Part shown: piece after piece, positions 16,912 to 25,415 of the stretch
Numbering within the stretch: position 1 is the stretch's first letter
How the letters are laid out: each line of letters starts with the position of its first letter
Assembly (NCBI RefSeq): GCF_026130545.1
Contig: NZ_JAMOIM010000036.1
Location: 1 to 48,586 of the forward strand
Direction: 5' to 3'
Length of the DNA: 48,586 nt
Source of the DNA: Lichenifustis flavocetrariae
GTDB taxonomy: Bacteria > Pseudomonadota > Alphaproteobacteria > Rhizobiales > Beijerinckiaceae
Notes under the pieces: model-generated
Database searches by the model: none
Seen by the model: the letters and a program-made list of their open reading frames with translations, nothing else
What the model was told of the DNA's origin: nothing
Position numbers and translations under genes: made by a program

Positions 16912-16984
16912 TGACCGAAATCCAGGCCGTCGATCAGATGCGCGCATCTCCTCAGAACGAACCCACGCGGGCCTCCGATAGCTC

Positions 16985-17243
16985 TCCTGATGTTGCGAGG
17001 CCGATTGTACACGCGATGCTTGACAAGCAGTATCGTGAGACCTTGGACAAACCACTCGGCATAATCGGCAATATCTCTCCTCGCGCCGCGGTCAAAACTG
17101 CCGAAGGACGCGACAAAGTTGCAGACTGGTTGAAGTTCCTGGAAAACCGCTAGGCCAGCCACAACGATCCGACCGATCCAGTGGCCACCTGCGACTTTGG
17201 CTGGATGTGGCGTGAACTCGGTATTGAAGCCCTTAGACGGTGA
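16985..17243 (+). pseudogene. C-terminal remnant with an in-frame amber stop
   Basis: The frame reads IVHAMLDKQYRETLDKPLGI, IGNISPRAAVKTAEGRDKV, ADWLKFLENR, then TAG (17151-17153). It continues without a shift as ASHNDPTDPVATCDFGWMWRELGIEALRR before TGA at 17241. The pattern 'PLxxxGNxxPRxAVKTxxGRxKVxxWLKxLEN...YDFxWMWxELG' is the C-terminus of a larger uncharacterised protein that I have seen in rhizobial genomes, often labelled only as hypothetical or SEC-C-related. No N-terminal part or start with a ribosome site is present. The conserved sequence on both sides of the stop shows the stop is a mutation. Confidence 0.55.
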
Positions 17244-17421
17244 GCCTTGTTCTTCCTCATCTCATAAGGATCGGAGCCGCGTGCATTGATTTACTAGAGG
17301 AGGCGAGCTGGATAAAGAGGATGTTCATTCTGTTCTTTAGAGTCGCCTTCACATCGGGCTCGTACCGTCAAGACAATGTGAGAGATCGCGCGAGATAAGC
17401 TCTCTGAGTTTGAGGCACGAC

Positions 17422-17934
17422 ATGAACACCGCAGCCAAGATCGCTCCCGCACCTACCCGCAGTGGCCGCCTTGCCGATGTACGCCCCGCCTACCTTGAAT
17501 CGCTGACCCTCGTCGAACGCCTCCATCGCCGGCTTCTCGATGTGATCAAGGACGAGTTCGACCGCAAAAGCCGAAGCGACATCAATTCGGTCCAGGCGCT
17601 CCTCCTCTACAATATCGGCGACAAGGAACTCACCGCAGGGGAGTTGCGGACCCGGGGCTACTATCTCGGCTCCAACGTGTCCTATAACGTCAAGAAACTC
17701 GTCGAGATGGGCTTCCTGCATCATGCCCGCTCACGCGTCGATCGGCGCTCGGTCCGCATCAGCCTGACCGAAAAAGGCAAGGAGGTTCACGAGATCGTGG
17801 CAGCTCTCTATGAGAAGCATGTCATGACGGTGGAACATATCGGCGGCATCTCGGCCGAGGAATTCGCCCAGCTCAACATCTGTCTCGCCCGTCTCGAACG
17901 CTTCTGGACCGACCAGATTAAGTATCGGCTTTAG
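17422..17934 (+). CDS. ldtR: LdtR-like MarR-family regulator
   Basis: A 170-residue winged-helix protein. The helix-turn-helix is in SVQALLLYNIGDKELTAGEL and SNVSYNVKKLVEMGFLHHAR, and the wing is RSRVDRRSVRISLTEKGKEV. The long N-terminal helix (YLESLTLVERLHRRLLDVIK) and the ending RFWTDQIKYRL match LdtR, a MarR regulator of Rhizobiales. In Sinorhizobium and Liberibacter LdtR controls an L,D-transpeptidase gene and osmotic tolerance; that target is not in this window. ATG 17422 is chosen because TTGAGG lies 7 bases upstream. The gene stands alone between the decayed genes and the hybrid kinase. Confidence 0.88.
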   Translation: MNTAAKIAPAPTRSGRLADVRPAYLESLTLVERLHRRLLDVIKDEFDRKSRSDINSVQALLLYNIGDKELTAGELRTRGYYLGSNVSYNVKKLVEMGFLHHARSRVDRRSVRISLTEKGKEVHEIVAALYEKHVMTVEHIGGISAEEFAQLNICLARLERFWTDQIKYRL

Positions 17935-18136
17935 GAACGGAATGTGGGGAGGCTAATTTAGAATAAGGCGACTCGTAAAGACAGAACTGCGTAGGGCGCG
18001 GTCAGTATCAATCCCTCATCGCGGTTTTTATCTCCATTATTCTGTTTTCTTGGATTGTATTATTTAGAGTTTGCATATCTTGGGTAGCCGTCGCTTCAAA
18101 ATACATAAATCCTATGAATAAAATCAGGATCCTCCC

Positions 18137-19615
18137 TTGCCCTATGCTGCAAAAAAATCGCCTCAAAATGGAATAGATCTGCCGCTGGTCAGGCCAGTTC
18201 CGATTCTATCGGTCAACGACGATCGAGAGGACCAAAGCGCGAATGCGGCTAGGCATCGGTTCGGAACCTGCATCTCATCGAAGAATGATGGAGGCTATGA
18301 TTCTCAATCAGCCGGGCAAACCCTAGACCTGCTCCGCCTGCAATTAGCCCAACAAGAGCAGCAGCTGCGGTACCAGGAACAGGCGCTTCGCCGGGCAGAT
18401 GACGAGGTGATGCGGCTCTCACGAGAGCTCGTCCAGACGCGTGAACAGGCGGAAGCGAGCAGCCAGGCCAAGTCACGCTTCCTGAGCAGCATGAGCCATG
18501 AATTACGCACCCCGCTGCACGGCATCTTGGGTTACGCTCAACTCCTCCATCTCGAAGGTGACTTGAACAGCGTTCAGGACGCGCGCATCGATGCAATGCT
18601 GGCCGCGGGAAAACATCTGCTTCAGATGATCAACAAAGTGTTGGATTTGTCCCAAATCGCGGGAGCCGACACCACTCTTGCCCAGAAGGATTTCGACCTT
18701 CACATCCTTGCCAGTAACTGCCTCGATGTCGTCAAGCCGGCCTGCATGGCGAAGGGTCTCAAGATCAGTCTCTCGATCGCACCCGAAGTTCCTCGCCGGA
18801 TGATCGCCGATCCGACGCGGCTCCAGCAGATCTTGCTGAATCTTTTAGGCAATGCGGTTAAGTTCACGGCGCTCGGCAGCGTCGAATTGCGCCTTCGCAC
18901 GCTCATATCCGCCGGCTCTGCTTCTTCCCAAATTTTACGGATCGAGGTTGCCGATACGGGCGCGGGTATTCCGATCGAGGATTGCCGGCGCTTGTTCATG
19001 GAATTCACGCGTCTCGAAGCCGCTATCGTCGACAAAGTCGAGGGATCGGGCTTGGGGCTGGCGCTTTCGGTCCATTTGGCGAATGCCATGGGAGGAAAAC
19101 TGGACCACGAAGACAATGCAGGCGGCGGCAGCGTATTCTGGCTGGAATTGCCGTTGGCGTTCGAACAGACAGTGTCAGCGAACAACGTCGAAGCGGAAGA
19201 GCTCGCCCTGCCTGATTGCCCCCTCCGGGTCTTGGTCGTCGACGACATCGGGATGAACCGCGAGATCGCCAGCGCTTATCTCTGTTCGGTTGGTCATAAG
19301 GTCGTCTGCGCGGATGGTGGCATCAAGGCGGTCATGGCTGCCCACATGGATGATTTCGATGTGGTGCTGATGGATGTTCGCATGCCCGATGTGGATGGGC
19401 TCGAAGCCACTCGGCGCATTCGTGCGATCGAGGGCCGGCGTGGTCAGGTTCCCATTGTCGCGCTGACAGCCCTAGCGCTCATTGAGCAAATCAAAGAGTT
19501 TGAAACAGCCGGAATGAACGGTCATCTTGTCAAACCCTATGCCCCTGAAGCACTGATTGCCGTCGCCGAACAGGCGGCCAAGGCTGGTCGCAGCAGAGGG
19601 CGAGCGCTAAAATAG
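18137..19615 (+). CDS. Soluble hybrid histidine kinase
   Basis: A 492-residue kinase without membrane segments or a recognisable sensor domain. A coiled coil (about 60-112, rich in Gln, Arg and Leu) leads into the HisKA domain with His121 in [14 protein letters not shown]. The ATPase domain has [12 protein letters not shown] (N box), DTGAGIP (G1) and EGSGLGLAL (G2). A C-terminal receiver has VLVVDD, phospho-site Asp in [12 protein letters not shown] and HLVKPYAPE. All key residues are present. The start is uncertain: a TTG at 18137 fits the open frame, but the ribosome site is poor, and the first 60 residues look unstructured. Input probably comes from a partner protein, possibly the phytochrome system encoded convergently 15 bases away. 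Confidence 0.88.
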   Translation: MPYAAKKSPQNGIDLPLVRPVPILSVNDDREDQSANAARHRFGTCISSKNDGGYDSQSAGQTLDLLRLQLAQQEQQLRYQEQALRRADDEVMRLSRELVQTREQAEASSQAKSRFLSSMSHELRTPLHGILGYAQLLHLEGDLNSVQDARIDAMLAAGKHLLQMINKVLDLSQIAGADTTLAQKDFDLHILASNCLDVVKPACMAKGLKISLSIAPEVPRRMIADPTRLQQILLNLLGNAVKFTALGSVELRLRTLISAGSASSQILRIEVADTGAGIPIEDCRRLFMEFTRLEAAIVDKVEGSGLGLALSVHLANAMGGKLDHEDNAGGGSVFWLELPLAFEQTVSANNVEAEELALPDCPLRVLVVDDIGMNREIASAYLCSVGHKVVCADGGIKAVMAAHMDDFDVVLMDVRMPDVDGLEATRRIRAIEGRRGQVPIVALTALALIEQIKEFETAGMNGHLVKPYAPEALIAVAEQAAKAGRSRGRALK

Positions 19616-19630
19616 GATATTGAAAGCCGA

Positions 19631-20092
19631 TCAGATGATCTTCGGGAGCCGGGCGGCACCAAACCAGAAGCCTTCGAGACCACTCACCGTCGCCACGAGT
19701 TCATCGAAATTGTTCGGCTTGACCAGGTAGGAATTGGCGCCCAACTCATACATTTCATGAACGTGCGGTTCGTTATCCGACGTGGTCAGGATCATGACCG
19801 GCAGAGGTTTCAAGCGACCGTCGCGGCGGATGTGCTGGAGAGTTTCCTTCCCGTTCATCCGGGGCATGTGCATATCGAGCAGGACGAAAGCCGGACCTTG
19901 TTTCTTCGCCGGTTCATCGACGCTAGCGCGTAGGAAAACGAGCAGATCCTCGCCATTGTCGAAAAAGCGCAACGTTGCATGACTCCCCGCGGCCGCGAAG
20001 GCACGCCTCAAGATGGTCCTGTCGAACGGATTGTCCTCCGCAATCAGGACATTGAGATCAGGGGGATGCGGCATTGGGGTCTCGCGGTTCAA
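19631..20092 (-). CDS. Rcp1-like single-domain response regulator
   Basis: A 153-residue receiver: NVLIAEDNPFDRTILRRAF (acidic pair and Asp), phospho-acceptor Asp in VLLDMHMPRMNGKETL, Thr in MILTTSDNE and Lys in YLVKPNNFDEL. There is no output domain. The insertion between beta3 and the phospho-Asp (VDEPAKKQGPAFVLLD) is typical of Rcp1/CpdR-like partners of phytochromes. Its start lies inside the last 35 bases of the bacteriophytochrome gene (17 if ATG 20074 is used), so the two are co-translated. It should take phosphate from that kinase. The effector it acts on is not evident here. Confidence 0.93.
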   Translation of the reverse strand: MNRETPMPHPPDLNVLIAEDNPFDRTILRRAFAAAGSHATLRFFDNGEDLLVFLRASVDEPAKKQGPAFVLLDMHMPRMNGKETLQHIRRDGRLKPLPVMILTTSDNEPHVHEMYELGANSYLVKPNNFDELVATVSGLEGFWFGAARLPKII

Positions 20093-22382
20093 GCAGCGCG
20101 CGTGGCGCCGGTTCGGTCTTCAATCTCAGGCGAAATTGCGCGCCCTGTCCGAGTTCCCCGCGGGCCTCGATCCGCCCCCCGTGGCGCTCGACGATGCGCC
20201 GACAGATGGACAAGCCAAGCCCACTTCCTTCATAGCGCTCGCGCGGATGGAGCCGTTCGAATGGTTTGAAGATCCGATCGCTGAATTGTGGGTCGAACCC
20301 TATCCCATTGTCTCGAACGACGATCGAGACCATGCCGGCGGCGGCGCCTTGTTCGGAGGCCCTCGTTGATCGGACGGGCTCCGACGTGACGGAAATTTGA
20401 ATCGGTCTTTCCAGGTCTCGATATTTGAGGGCATTACCGAGCAGATTGACAAACACCTGGTGCAACTGATCCCTTTCGCCATGGACCTGCGGCAGGTCTC
20501 CGATGACGATGGCCGCGTTGGCCAGCACAATCCTCTGCTCCAGTTGCTGCACGACGGCACGAAGGAGTTCGGCAAGGTCCACCGGCCCGAAGTTGACCTC
20601 CGATCGTCCCAGTCTCGCAAAGTCCGCAAGCGACGTCACCAGTGAACGAAGATGTTTCGACAGGGTGCCGAAGTCCTGAAAATATTCGGCCGCTTCCTCA
20701 GCCTGATGCGGAGCAACGCATCGGCGGGCCAAGCTCATCAGCATTTCCATCTGGCGAAGCGGCTCGTTGATGTCGTGAGAGGCAACGTAAAGAAACGTCT
20801 CCAATTCGTGCATGCTATGGATGAGGCGCAGGTTCTGCCGCGTCAGGTCATCCTTTTCGCGAAGCATGAGGTCAAGCACGATATCGCGCAATTGCTCGGC
20901 AGCGCTGACATCCTGAACCGACCAGGGCAATGAACGGCCGCGCATCTCCTCGGTCCAGGCCTTGAAGGATTGTCGTGGATACAGTTGAGATGCGTCTGCA
21001 CGCTGATCCACTGGCTTGGCCGGATTGCCCGCCCATTGCACAGTTTGAGCTTGCTCGGGTCTGCACCAGATCAAGTGACTTTCATGTGGACGCGCCAAGG
21101 GAACCGCCATCAAACCGCTGAAAGTTTCCGCGTGGCTCGCGGCAGGCTCATAAAGCTCACCGATCCTATCCGTCTGGAAAACCGCGTCGTCTTGTCGGGA
21201 GGCGAGCCATGAGCTCAACCCATTCATAATGCTCTGCTCCGGGCAGTGGCCCACCCGAGCTACAGCGTCCGGCAGGACCATGGCAAAGCCAATTGCGCTG
21301 GGGAGCTGAAGCAGCCGGTCCCCTTGCCGCTCGATGGCCTGCGCGACTGTATGGCCGCTCGCGATCTCGTCGGCAAGTTGAGCGCGGAGCTCTTCCACTT
21401 TGGCCTTTCGTCCGGCGCGCGCCAGTTTATCCAGCGCTTCCATTTGGGCGGCCAAAAACCGTGCAACCAACTCACAAGCCTGCCGCAACTCATATCCGAC
21501 ATGCTTGGCCGTTCGATGATGACAGGCAATGAGGCCCCACAATTCCCCGTCGCGAAGCACCGACACCGACATCGAAGCGCCGACTCCCATATTGCGAAGA
21601 TATTCGAGGTGAATGGGAGACACGCTTCGTAAGATCGAGAAGCTCAGGTCGATTGGCGCCGTGCCGATCGCGCTTGGCGGATGGATGAGCGGCGAGGGCT
21701 CGTAATCCACGCTCACGATCATGCGGATGGGGTTGGAACGGTAAAGCCTCCGAGCTTGCACCGGAATGTCGGACGCGGGGAAATGCAGACCGAGGTAGGA
21801 CGGCATCGCGGCATCACGGGCCTCCGCGATGACTTCGCCGGACCAATCCGACGCGAACTGATAGATCATAACCCCATCGAGCTTGGCAATTCGCCTGACC
21901 TCCTCGGCGGCGATGTGACAAGCTTCGACATGCGTCGCCGCGCCATGCAGGCGAATGGACGCTCCGCTGACCATCAGCAAAGCACTTTCCCCTCCGATCG
22001 CGGGCACGGGAGGCTCCAGTTCAAGGAGCACCAAGCCAGCCTGCCGATGGGCGAGACCCCTCCATTTTGAGGGCTGGCCGCCTAAGTCGATCTCAAGAGG
22101 CAAACCGATATTGATGTCATGGTCCGACCCAACGAGACCCTGGCGCAGGCGGCTACAGGTCGCCTCGGAGGTGAGATCGAGCAACCTCATGCCGAGAGCG
22201 GCTGATGGCATAATTCCGAGGTGATCTTCGATGCTTGCGCTTGCTGAAAGGATGTCGAAATCTGGGCCGGCGAGTGCGAGTAGAATGCCGTGCGGCTGGA
22301 TGGAGCCTGGTTGATGAATTGGCTCCTTGTCGCAAATTGACGAGTTCTCCTCTGACGCCGCCCAATTCTCGAAAGAGCTCAA
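20058..22382 (-). CDS. bphP: Bacteriophytochrome histidine kinase
   Basis: A 774-residue red/far-red photoreceptor kinase with PAS-GAF-PHY-kinase layout. The biliverdin-binding Cys17 is in SSICDKEPIHQPGSIQPHG. The GAF domain carries DIPVQARRLY (205-214, with the Asp and Arg that hold the chromophore), SGEVIAE and CHH (287-289). The PHY tongue has PRQSF (469-473). The kinase part has His536 in YVASHDINEPLRQ, then LLGNALKYRD, RDNGIGFDPQF and EGSGLGLSIC. All needed residues are present, so it is likely photoactive. No haem oxygenase (bphO) gene for making biliverdin is in the window. The DHp motif SHDxxEPLR is that of phytochromes signalling to single-domain regulators, which agrees with the overlapping regulator gene. 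Confidence 0.96.
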   Translation of the reverse strand: MSSFENWAASEENSSICDKEPIHQPGSIQPHGILLALAGPDFDILSASASIEDHLGIMPSAALGMRLLDLTSEATCSRLRQGLVGSDHDINIGLPLEIDLGGQPSKWRGLAHRQAGLVLLELEPPVPAIGGESALLMVSGASIRLHGAATHVEACHIAAEEVRRIAKLDGVMIYQFASDWSGEVIAEARDAAMPSYLGLHFPASDIPVQARRLYRSNPIRMIVSVDYEPSPLIHPPSAIGTAPIDLSFSILRSVSPIHLEYLRNMGVGASMSVSVLRDGELWGLIACHHRTAKHVGYELRQACELVARFLAAQMEALDKLARAGRKAKVEELRAQLADEIASGHTVAQAIERQGDRLLQLPSAIGFAMVLPDAVARVGHCPEQSIMNGLSSWLASRQDDAVFQTDRIGELYEPAASHAETFSGLMAVPLARPHESHLIWCRPEQAQTVQWAGNPAKPVDQRADASQLYPRQSFKAWTEEMRGRSLPWSVQDVSAAEQLRDIVLDLMLREKDDLTRQNLRLIHSMHELETFLYVASHDINEPLRQMEMLMSLARRCVAPHQAEEAAEYFQDFGTLSKHLRSLVTSLADFARLGRSEVNFGPVDLAELLRAVVQQLEQRIVLANAAIVIGDLPQVHGERDQLHQVFVNLLGNALKYRDLERPIQISVTSEPVRSTRASEQGAAAGMVSIVVRDNGIGFDPQFSDRIFKPFERLHPRERYEGSGLGLSICRRIVERHGGRIEARGELGQGAQFRLRLKTEPAPRALLEPRDPNAASP

Positions 22383-22466
22383 AATGTACCTGCGTGATCG
22401 GAAATCGCGCCTCTGCGAGAGCGGCCTATGACCCTATTGCGCTCGACGTTTCAAGGATAGCACGAA

Positions 22467-22674
22467 CTAGTCCGTGTGGACGGAATCGGTGAAGCTCTGT
22501 GGCAATGGATTCCCAAGCGACTTGATCGGTGATTCATAGCGGGTCGGCTTTGCGGGATCGACCATGCTGACGCGGATGAACGAGGACGATTGGGCGGTGG
22601 CCTTGACGGTGTTCAGGGCGGTCCGTTCGCGGCATGGCCAAGCCGGCGCACACGGCACCTACAAAAATGATCAT
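22467..22674 (-). pseudogene. Frameshifted small secreted-protein gene
   Basis: ATG 22674 has a strong ribosome site (GGGGGGAGAGG) and starts MIIFVGAVCAGLAMPR, a short signal-like sequence. That frame soon turns into an Arg/His-rich string and stops at 22534. The next frame over the same bases gives RTALNTVKATAQSSSFIRVS, then VDPAKPTRYESPIKSLGNPL and QSFTDSVHTD, stopping at 22467. Composition and motif quality change at about 22625, which points to a single-base indel in a gene of about 68 residues. A sequencing error would give the same picture. The function is unknown. Confidence 0.5.
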
Positions 22675-22789
22675 TGCCTCTCCCCCCGGAGTATTTGAGG
22701 CAATCTGGTCAACCGCCGATTGCTTGAGAGCAGAATATGTTAATCTTTGATCGGGTCAAACGCTGATCACCACGTCGCGCGTGGGCAGC

Positions 22790-22860
22790 CAGCCTCGCGC
22801 AAGGTTCCCGCGGCAGCCTTGCCACCAAGCCGGACTGGTTCCGTCCCGGGCGGTCCGGCC
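22790..22860 (+). repeat. Inverted repeat, copy A
   Basis: This 71-base block is found again in reverse orientation at 24269-24339. The first 45 bases (CCAGCCTCGCGCAAGG to CCACCAAGCCGG) differ at one position. The last 12 (GGGCGGTCCGGC) are identical, and the middle is diverged but equal in length. It is non-coding in both places. It looks like a dispersed intergenic repeat family. The two copies could also mark the ends of a mobile unit holding the two genes between them. Confidence 0.8.
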
Positions 22861-22954
22861 AATCCTCCCGAAGAATATTTCCGAGCCAAGAGTCCCATGT
22901 TCGTAGAAGTGCAGGCAGGCAGCCAAAATGCTGAGCTAGGTCGAAAGCGCTGGC

Positions 22955-23356
22955 CTACCTGACTGTCACAAATGCTCGATTTTGTAGCTGAACCCCGTTG
23001 GGATACGAGACGGAAAAGCTGAACTCGTCCTGGCCTCGATAGCCCGGTTGCGGCTGGTAGTAGATCCCGGTCCCAACAGCCGGCCGTCCAATGCATTGCT
23101 CGCCCCCTGCATCTGCACTGTGGATTGTAATAGTCGAGCCCGATCGAAGCTGCACAGACCCTCCGCTAGGCTGTTGCAAGAGTTGGATTTCGGGTGGCGA
23201 GTCAGGTTTACAATCGCGGTGCCACGAGGCCTGCGTAGTTATCCTGACGGGACGACCGGCCTTGGTCACGGCCCGATAGTCGCGTGCAGAAGCCGCTCCG
23301 CCTAAAGATGTAAGTGCGAGCGCGACGGTGATGAGCTTCCAGGTTTTTGATGTCAC
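22955..23356 (-). CDS. Small secreted Ig-like protein
   Basis: A 133-residue protein with a Sec signal (KLITVALALTSLGGAASA, cleavage after about residue 24). The mature part has two Cys residues far apart (DCKPDSPPEI, GEQCIGRP), a likely disulfide. It ends in GYRGQDEFSFSVSYPNGVQ, which is the pattern of bacterial Ig-like or cadherin-like domains ('GYxGxDxFxYxV'). Short single-domain versions of this kind are common and uncharacterised in Hyphomicrobiales. It is divergent from the DUF3429 gene, with copy A of the inverted repeat just beyond its 3' end. Confidence 0.75.
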   Translation of the reverse strand: MTSKTWKLITVALALTSLGGAASARDYRAVTKAGRPVRITTQASWHRDCKPDSPPEIQLLQQPSGGSVQLRSGSTITIHSADAGGEQCIGRPAVGTGIYYQPQPGYRGQDEFSFSVSYPNGVQLQNRAFVTVR

Positions 23357-23535
23357 TGCTTCCCCTCATCCGCCCACCGGCCGCCACTTCATGCGATCCA
23401 GCCCTGCGCCCACGCCGCGGTACCGAAATGGCGATCGGCCACGCCGTGTCATCTTACCGAACTTTCGGAGCTGCCAAGGGATTTCTAAAGCCAGCACCGC
23501 ATGGAACCTACTCTGGACCCCCGCATTTGCGGGGA

Positions 23536-24036
23536 ATGGCGAACAAATCTCCCGACAGCGTATCGATGCTGATTACCGAGCCCCGGACCGTTCCCTGGCT
23601 CAGCGTCGTGTTCGGCTTCGGTCCGATGCTGCCCTTTGTCATTGGCGCGACGCTCGCCTGGCTGGACTTTAAACCTGGCCGCGACGCTTGGTTCGATCTT
23701 GTCATCTTCTGGGCCGCCAGCATCTGCACCTTCCTTGCAGGTGTGCGCCGTGGTGTAAGTTTCCGGACCATGGGTGGGCCAACGAGCAGCCAGATCATCA
23801 CTATGCTCTGGCTTTTCAGCGCAGGGTCAGGTGCTCTCGTTCTGTGGTGGCTCGGTCTTCCCAGCCTCACCCTCGTTCTGCTCGCTGCAGCTTTTGCCAG
23901 CATCGGCATCCTTGACCCCATCGCCGCTCAAAGTGGCGAAGCGCCGCTGTTCTTCGCGCGGTTGCGGCCGGTTCAGATGGTGCTGCCGGTTGTGAGCCTG
24001 CTCTCGTTGCTCCCGATTGTGCAAACGCTGAAGTAA
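23536..24036 (+). CDS. DUF3429-family inner-membrane protein
   Basis: A 166-residue protein with about five hydrophobic helices: WLSVVFGFGPMLPFVIGATL, LVIFWAASICTFLAGV, IITMLWLFSAGSGALVLWWL, LVLLAAAFASIGILDPIA and VLPVVSLLSLLPIV. The GRDAW segment and the 'FLAGVRRGVSF' motif are those of DUF3429 proteins, whose role is not known. ATG 23536 gives the usual family length; an open extension up to 23347 has no family similarity. It lies between the two copies of the inverted repeat. Confidence 0.75.
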   Translation: MANKSPDSVSMLITEPRTVPWLSVVFGFGPMLPFVIGATLAWLDFKPGRDAWFDLVIFWAASICTFLAGVRRGVSFRTMGGPTSSQIITMLWLFSAGSGALVLWWLGLPSLTLVLLAAAFASIGILDPIAAQSGEAPLFFARLRPVQMVLPVVSLLSLLPIVQTLK

Positions 24037-24478
24037 GTTCATGTCGCAGCCGGCTTGTTGGCGGGGATCAGTCTCCAATCTGATCGAACACTTTAAGCAG
24101 GAGATCCTGCCCGATCTGATGCACATGGTGTGGATAGATCATGCCAGACTCGCTCCCGTTCACCTCGCGTCAACCCTCATTCATCATTGTTTCATGGCTG
24201 ACGCGCCGCCGCGTACCCTCAAATTTACGGATGGTGGCGCGTCGGCGCGAATACGCTGAGGATGGGTTGCCGGACCGCCCGGGGCCGAACTGGACCGGCT
24301 TGGTGGCAAGGCTGCCGAGGGAACCTTGCGCGAGGCTGGTATGATCTGGGGTGGGCGGCTATGATGGCTTGAGCTCTGATGAGAACTGGAGCCTGTACCG
24401 GGCTGCCGTAGGCGCCTACTGCGGCAGCCCGGACGCAAGCCGGATCCGTCTGGTTGTGCCGGTCGCCCGACGACTTCA
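24037..24478. other. Gap holding inverted repeat copy B
   Basis: About 440 bases between convergent genes. Apart from the repeat (24269-24339) there is no supported gene. Open frames crossing the repeat give the same Ser/Pro-rich string (ASRKVP, AALPPSR) as frames crossing copy A. That reflects the repeat and not a protein family. Confidence 0.5.
24269..24339 (-). repeat. Inverted repeat, copy B
   Basis: Reverse-complement partner of 22790-22860, as described there. It lies just past the DUF3429 gene. The two copies bracket the secreted Ig-like gene and the DUF3429 gene (about 1.41 kb between inner ends). Confidence 0.8.
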
Positions 24479-25039
24479 TCAGCTCGGCCGCTCGAATAGC
24501 GCCACGCATTGCTCATAGACCGATTGCGCATTGCGCCGCGGGCATTCCGCCGTCAAGATGACCAGGAGATCCGTCAACCGCGCGTCGTCGCCCTGGACAG
24601 CCAAGCGAAGGTGCTCGATCAAGAGAAAGTCGCGGCGCCCGCATCTGGCACAAGCCACGATGATCTCGGGGTAAGGCCACGTCGAGAGACGGGGCACCTC
24701 GCAAGGAAGCCGCAGCTGGGAAGCAGCAACTCGTTTCACCACGTCTTCACGAGCGGGCGGCCGACGGCGATGCACCGGCTCGTTCGGATGATCGGTTGGT
24801 GGCAGGTTGTGGTCGAGATCGACGAAGCGGGCACCGCAGCGCGGCTCGTACTTTCTCGGGTCCGAGCGCCACCACGGGCAATCGTGCGCGAGGTCGGCAA
24901 GCAACCCATCGAGGCTCTGCTCTGAACCGTATCGGGCCGCGACGCGCGCCAAGCGATAGCAGCCGCGACGATTACAAAGCACGCAATCGATCCGCACCAC
25001 GACCCAGGGATATTGCGCGAGTGTCTTCGGCCGAAGCAT
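24479..25039 (-). CDS. Duplicated Cys-rich (zinc-ribbon-like) hypothetical protein
   Basis: A 187-residue protein made of two related halves. The first has WVVVRIDCVLCNRRGCYRLA, LLADLAHDCPWWR and CGARFVDLD. The second has EIIVACARCGRRDFLLIEHL, LLVILTAECPRRN and CVALFE. Each half carries a CxxC at its start and a later Cys before a short arm, as in treble-clef or zinc-ribbon folds, so metal binding is likely (inference). Single-unit versions ('RIDCxxCxRxGxYRLARL') are very common, uncharacterised genes in Methylobacterium and Bradyrhizobium. ATG 25039 is used because the preceding open sequence is low quality. Confidence 0.65.
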   Translation of the reverse strand: MLRPKTLAQYPWVVVRIDCVLCNRRGCYRLARVAARYGSEQSLDGLLADLAHDCPWWRSDPRKYEPRCGARFVDLDHNLPPTDHPNEPVHRRRPPAREDVVKRVAASQLRLPCEVPRLSTWPYPEIIVACARCGRRDFLLIEHLRLAVQGDDARLTDLLVILTAECPRRNAQSVYEQCVALFERPS

Positions 25040-25120
25040 GCGCCAGACTGTGAACAAATCAAGAACAACGGCAAAAGTTCTGCTACGATCGCGACAAATG
25101 GCCGGGGGAAGCGAATCGCG

Positions 25121-25402
25121 ATGACGGCTTTGTTGGCGGGGTTCGAGTGTGGCCGTCTTGGTTGGAATGGGCACGACTTGCTGCACACCACGCGGCACAT
25201 GCCGGAGGACCGGACGCCGACGCATTATGATATTGCGCGCCGGTGCGGCTTGACCCGCTCGCGGGATGGGTTGCCGTGGCGCCATGATCCGAGGCCGCGT
25301 CTTCGTTGCGCCCCACAGTCAAGAGCGTTGAACAGCCTTGACCTGTTCAGCCCAGCAGGGTTCTGGAACTTCCTCAAGCACGCAGGCTATGCATGCGATT
25401 GA
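25121..25402 (+). pseudogene. Truncated N-terminus of a glycosidase-like protein
   Basis: ATG 25121, with GGGGGAAGCG upstream, starts MTALLAGFECGRLGWNGHDLL. It continues TTRHMPEDRTPTHYDIARRC and GLTRSRDGLPWRHDP, after which similarity stops near 25300. The 'G.FEC...D.L..T.H......DY...R..G...RDGLxWH' pattern is the first barrel strand and helix of a family of glycoside-hydrolase-like proteins usually several hundred residues long. The remaining 30 residues (SLDLFSPAGFWNFLKHAGYA) are unrelated. The gene was cut by the rearrangement that placed the glycosyltransferase gene next to it. It is divergent from the Cys-rich gene, with 81 bases between them. Confidence 0.45.
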
Positions 25403-25415
25403 GCGTCCGAAGCTT

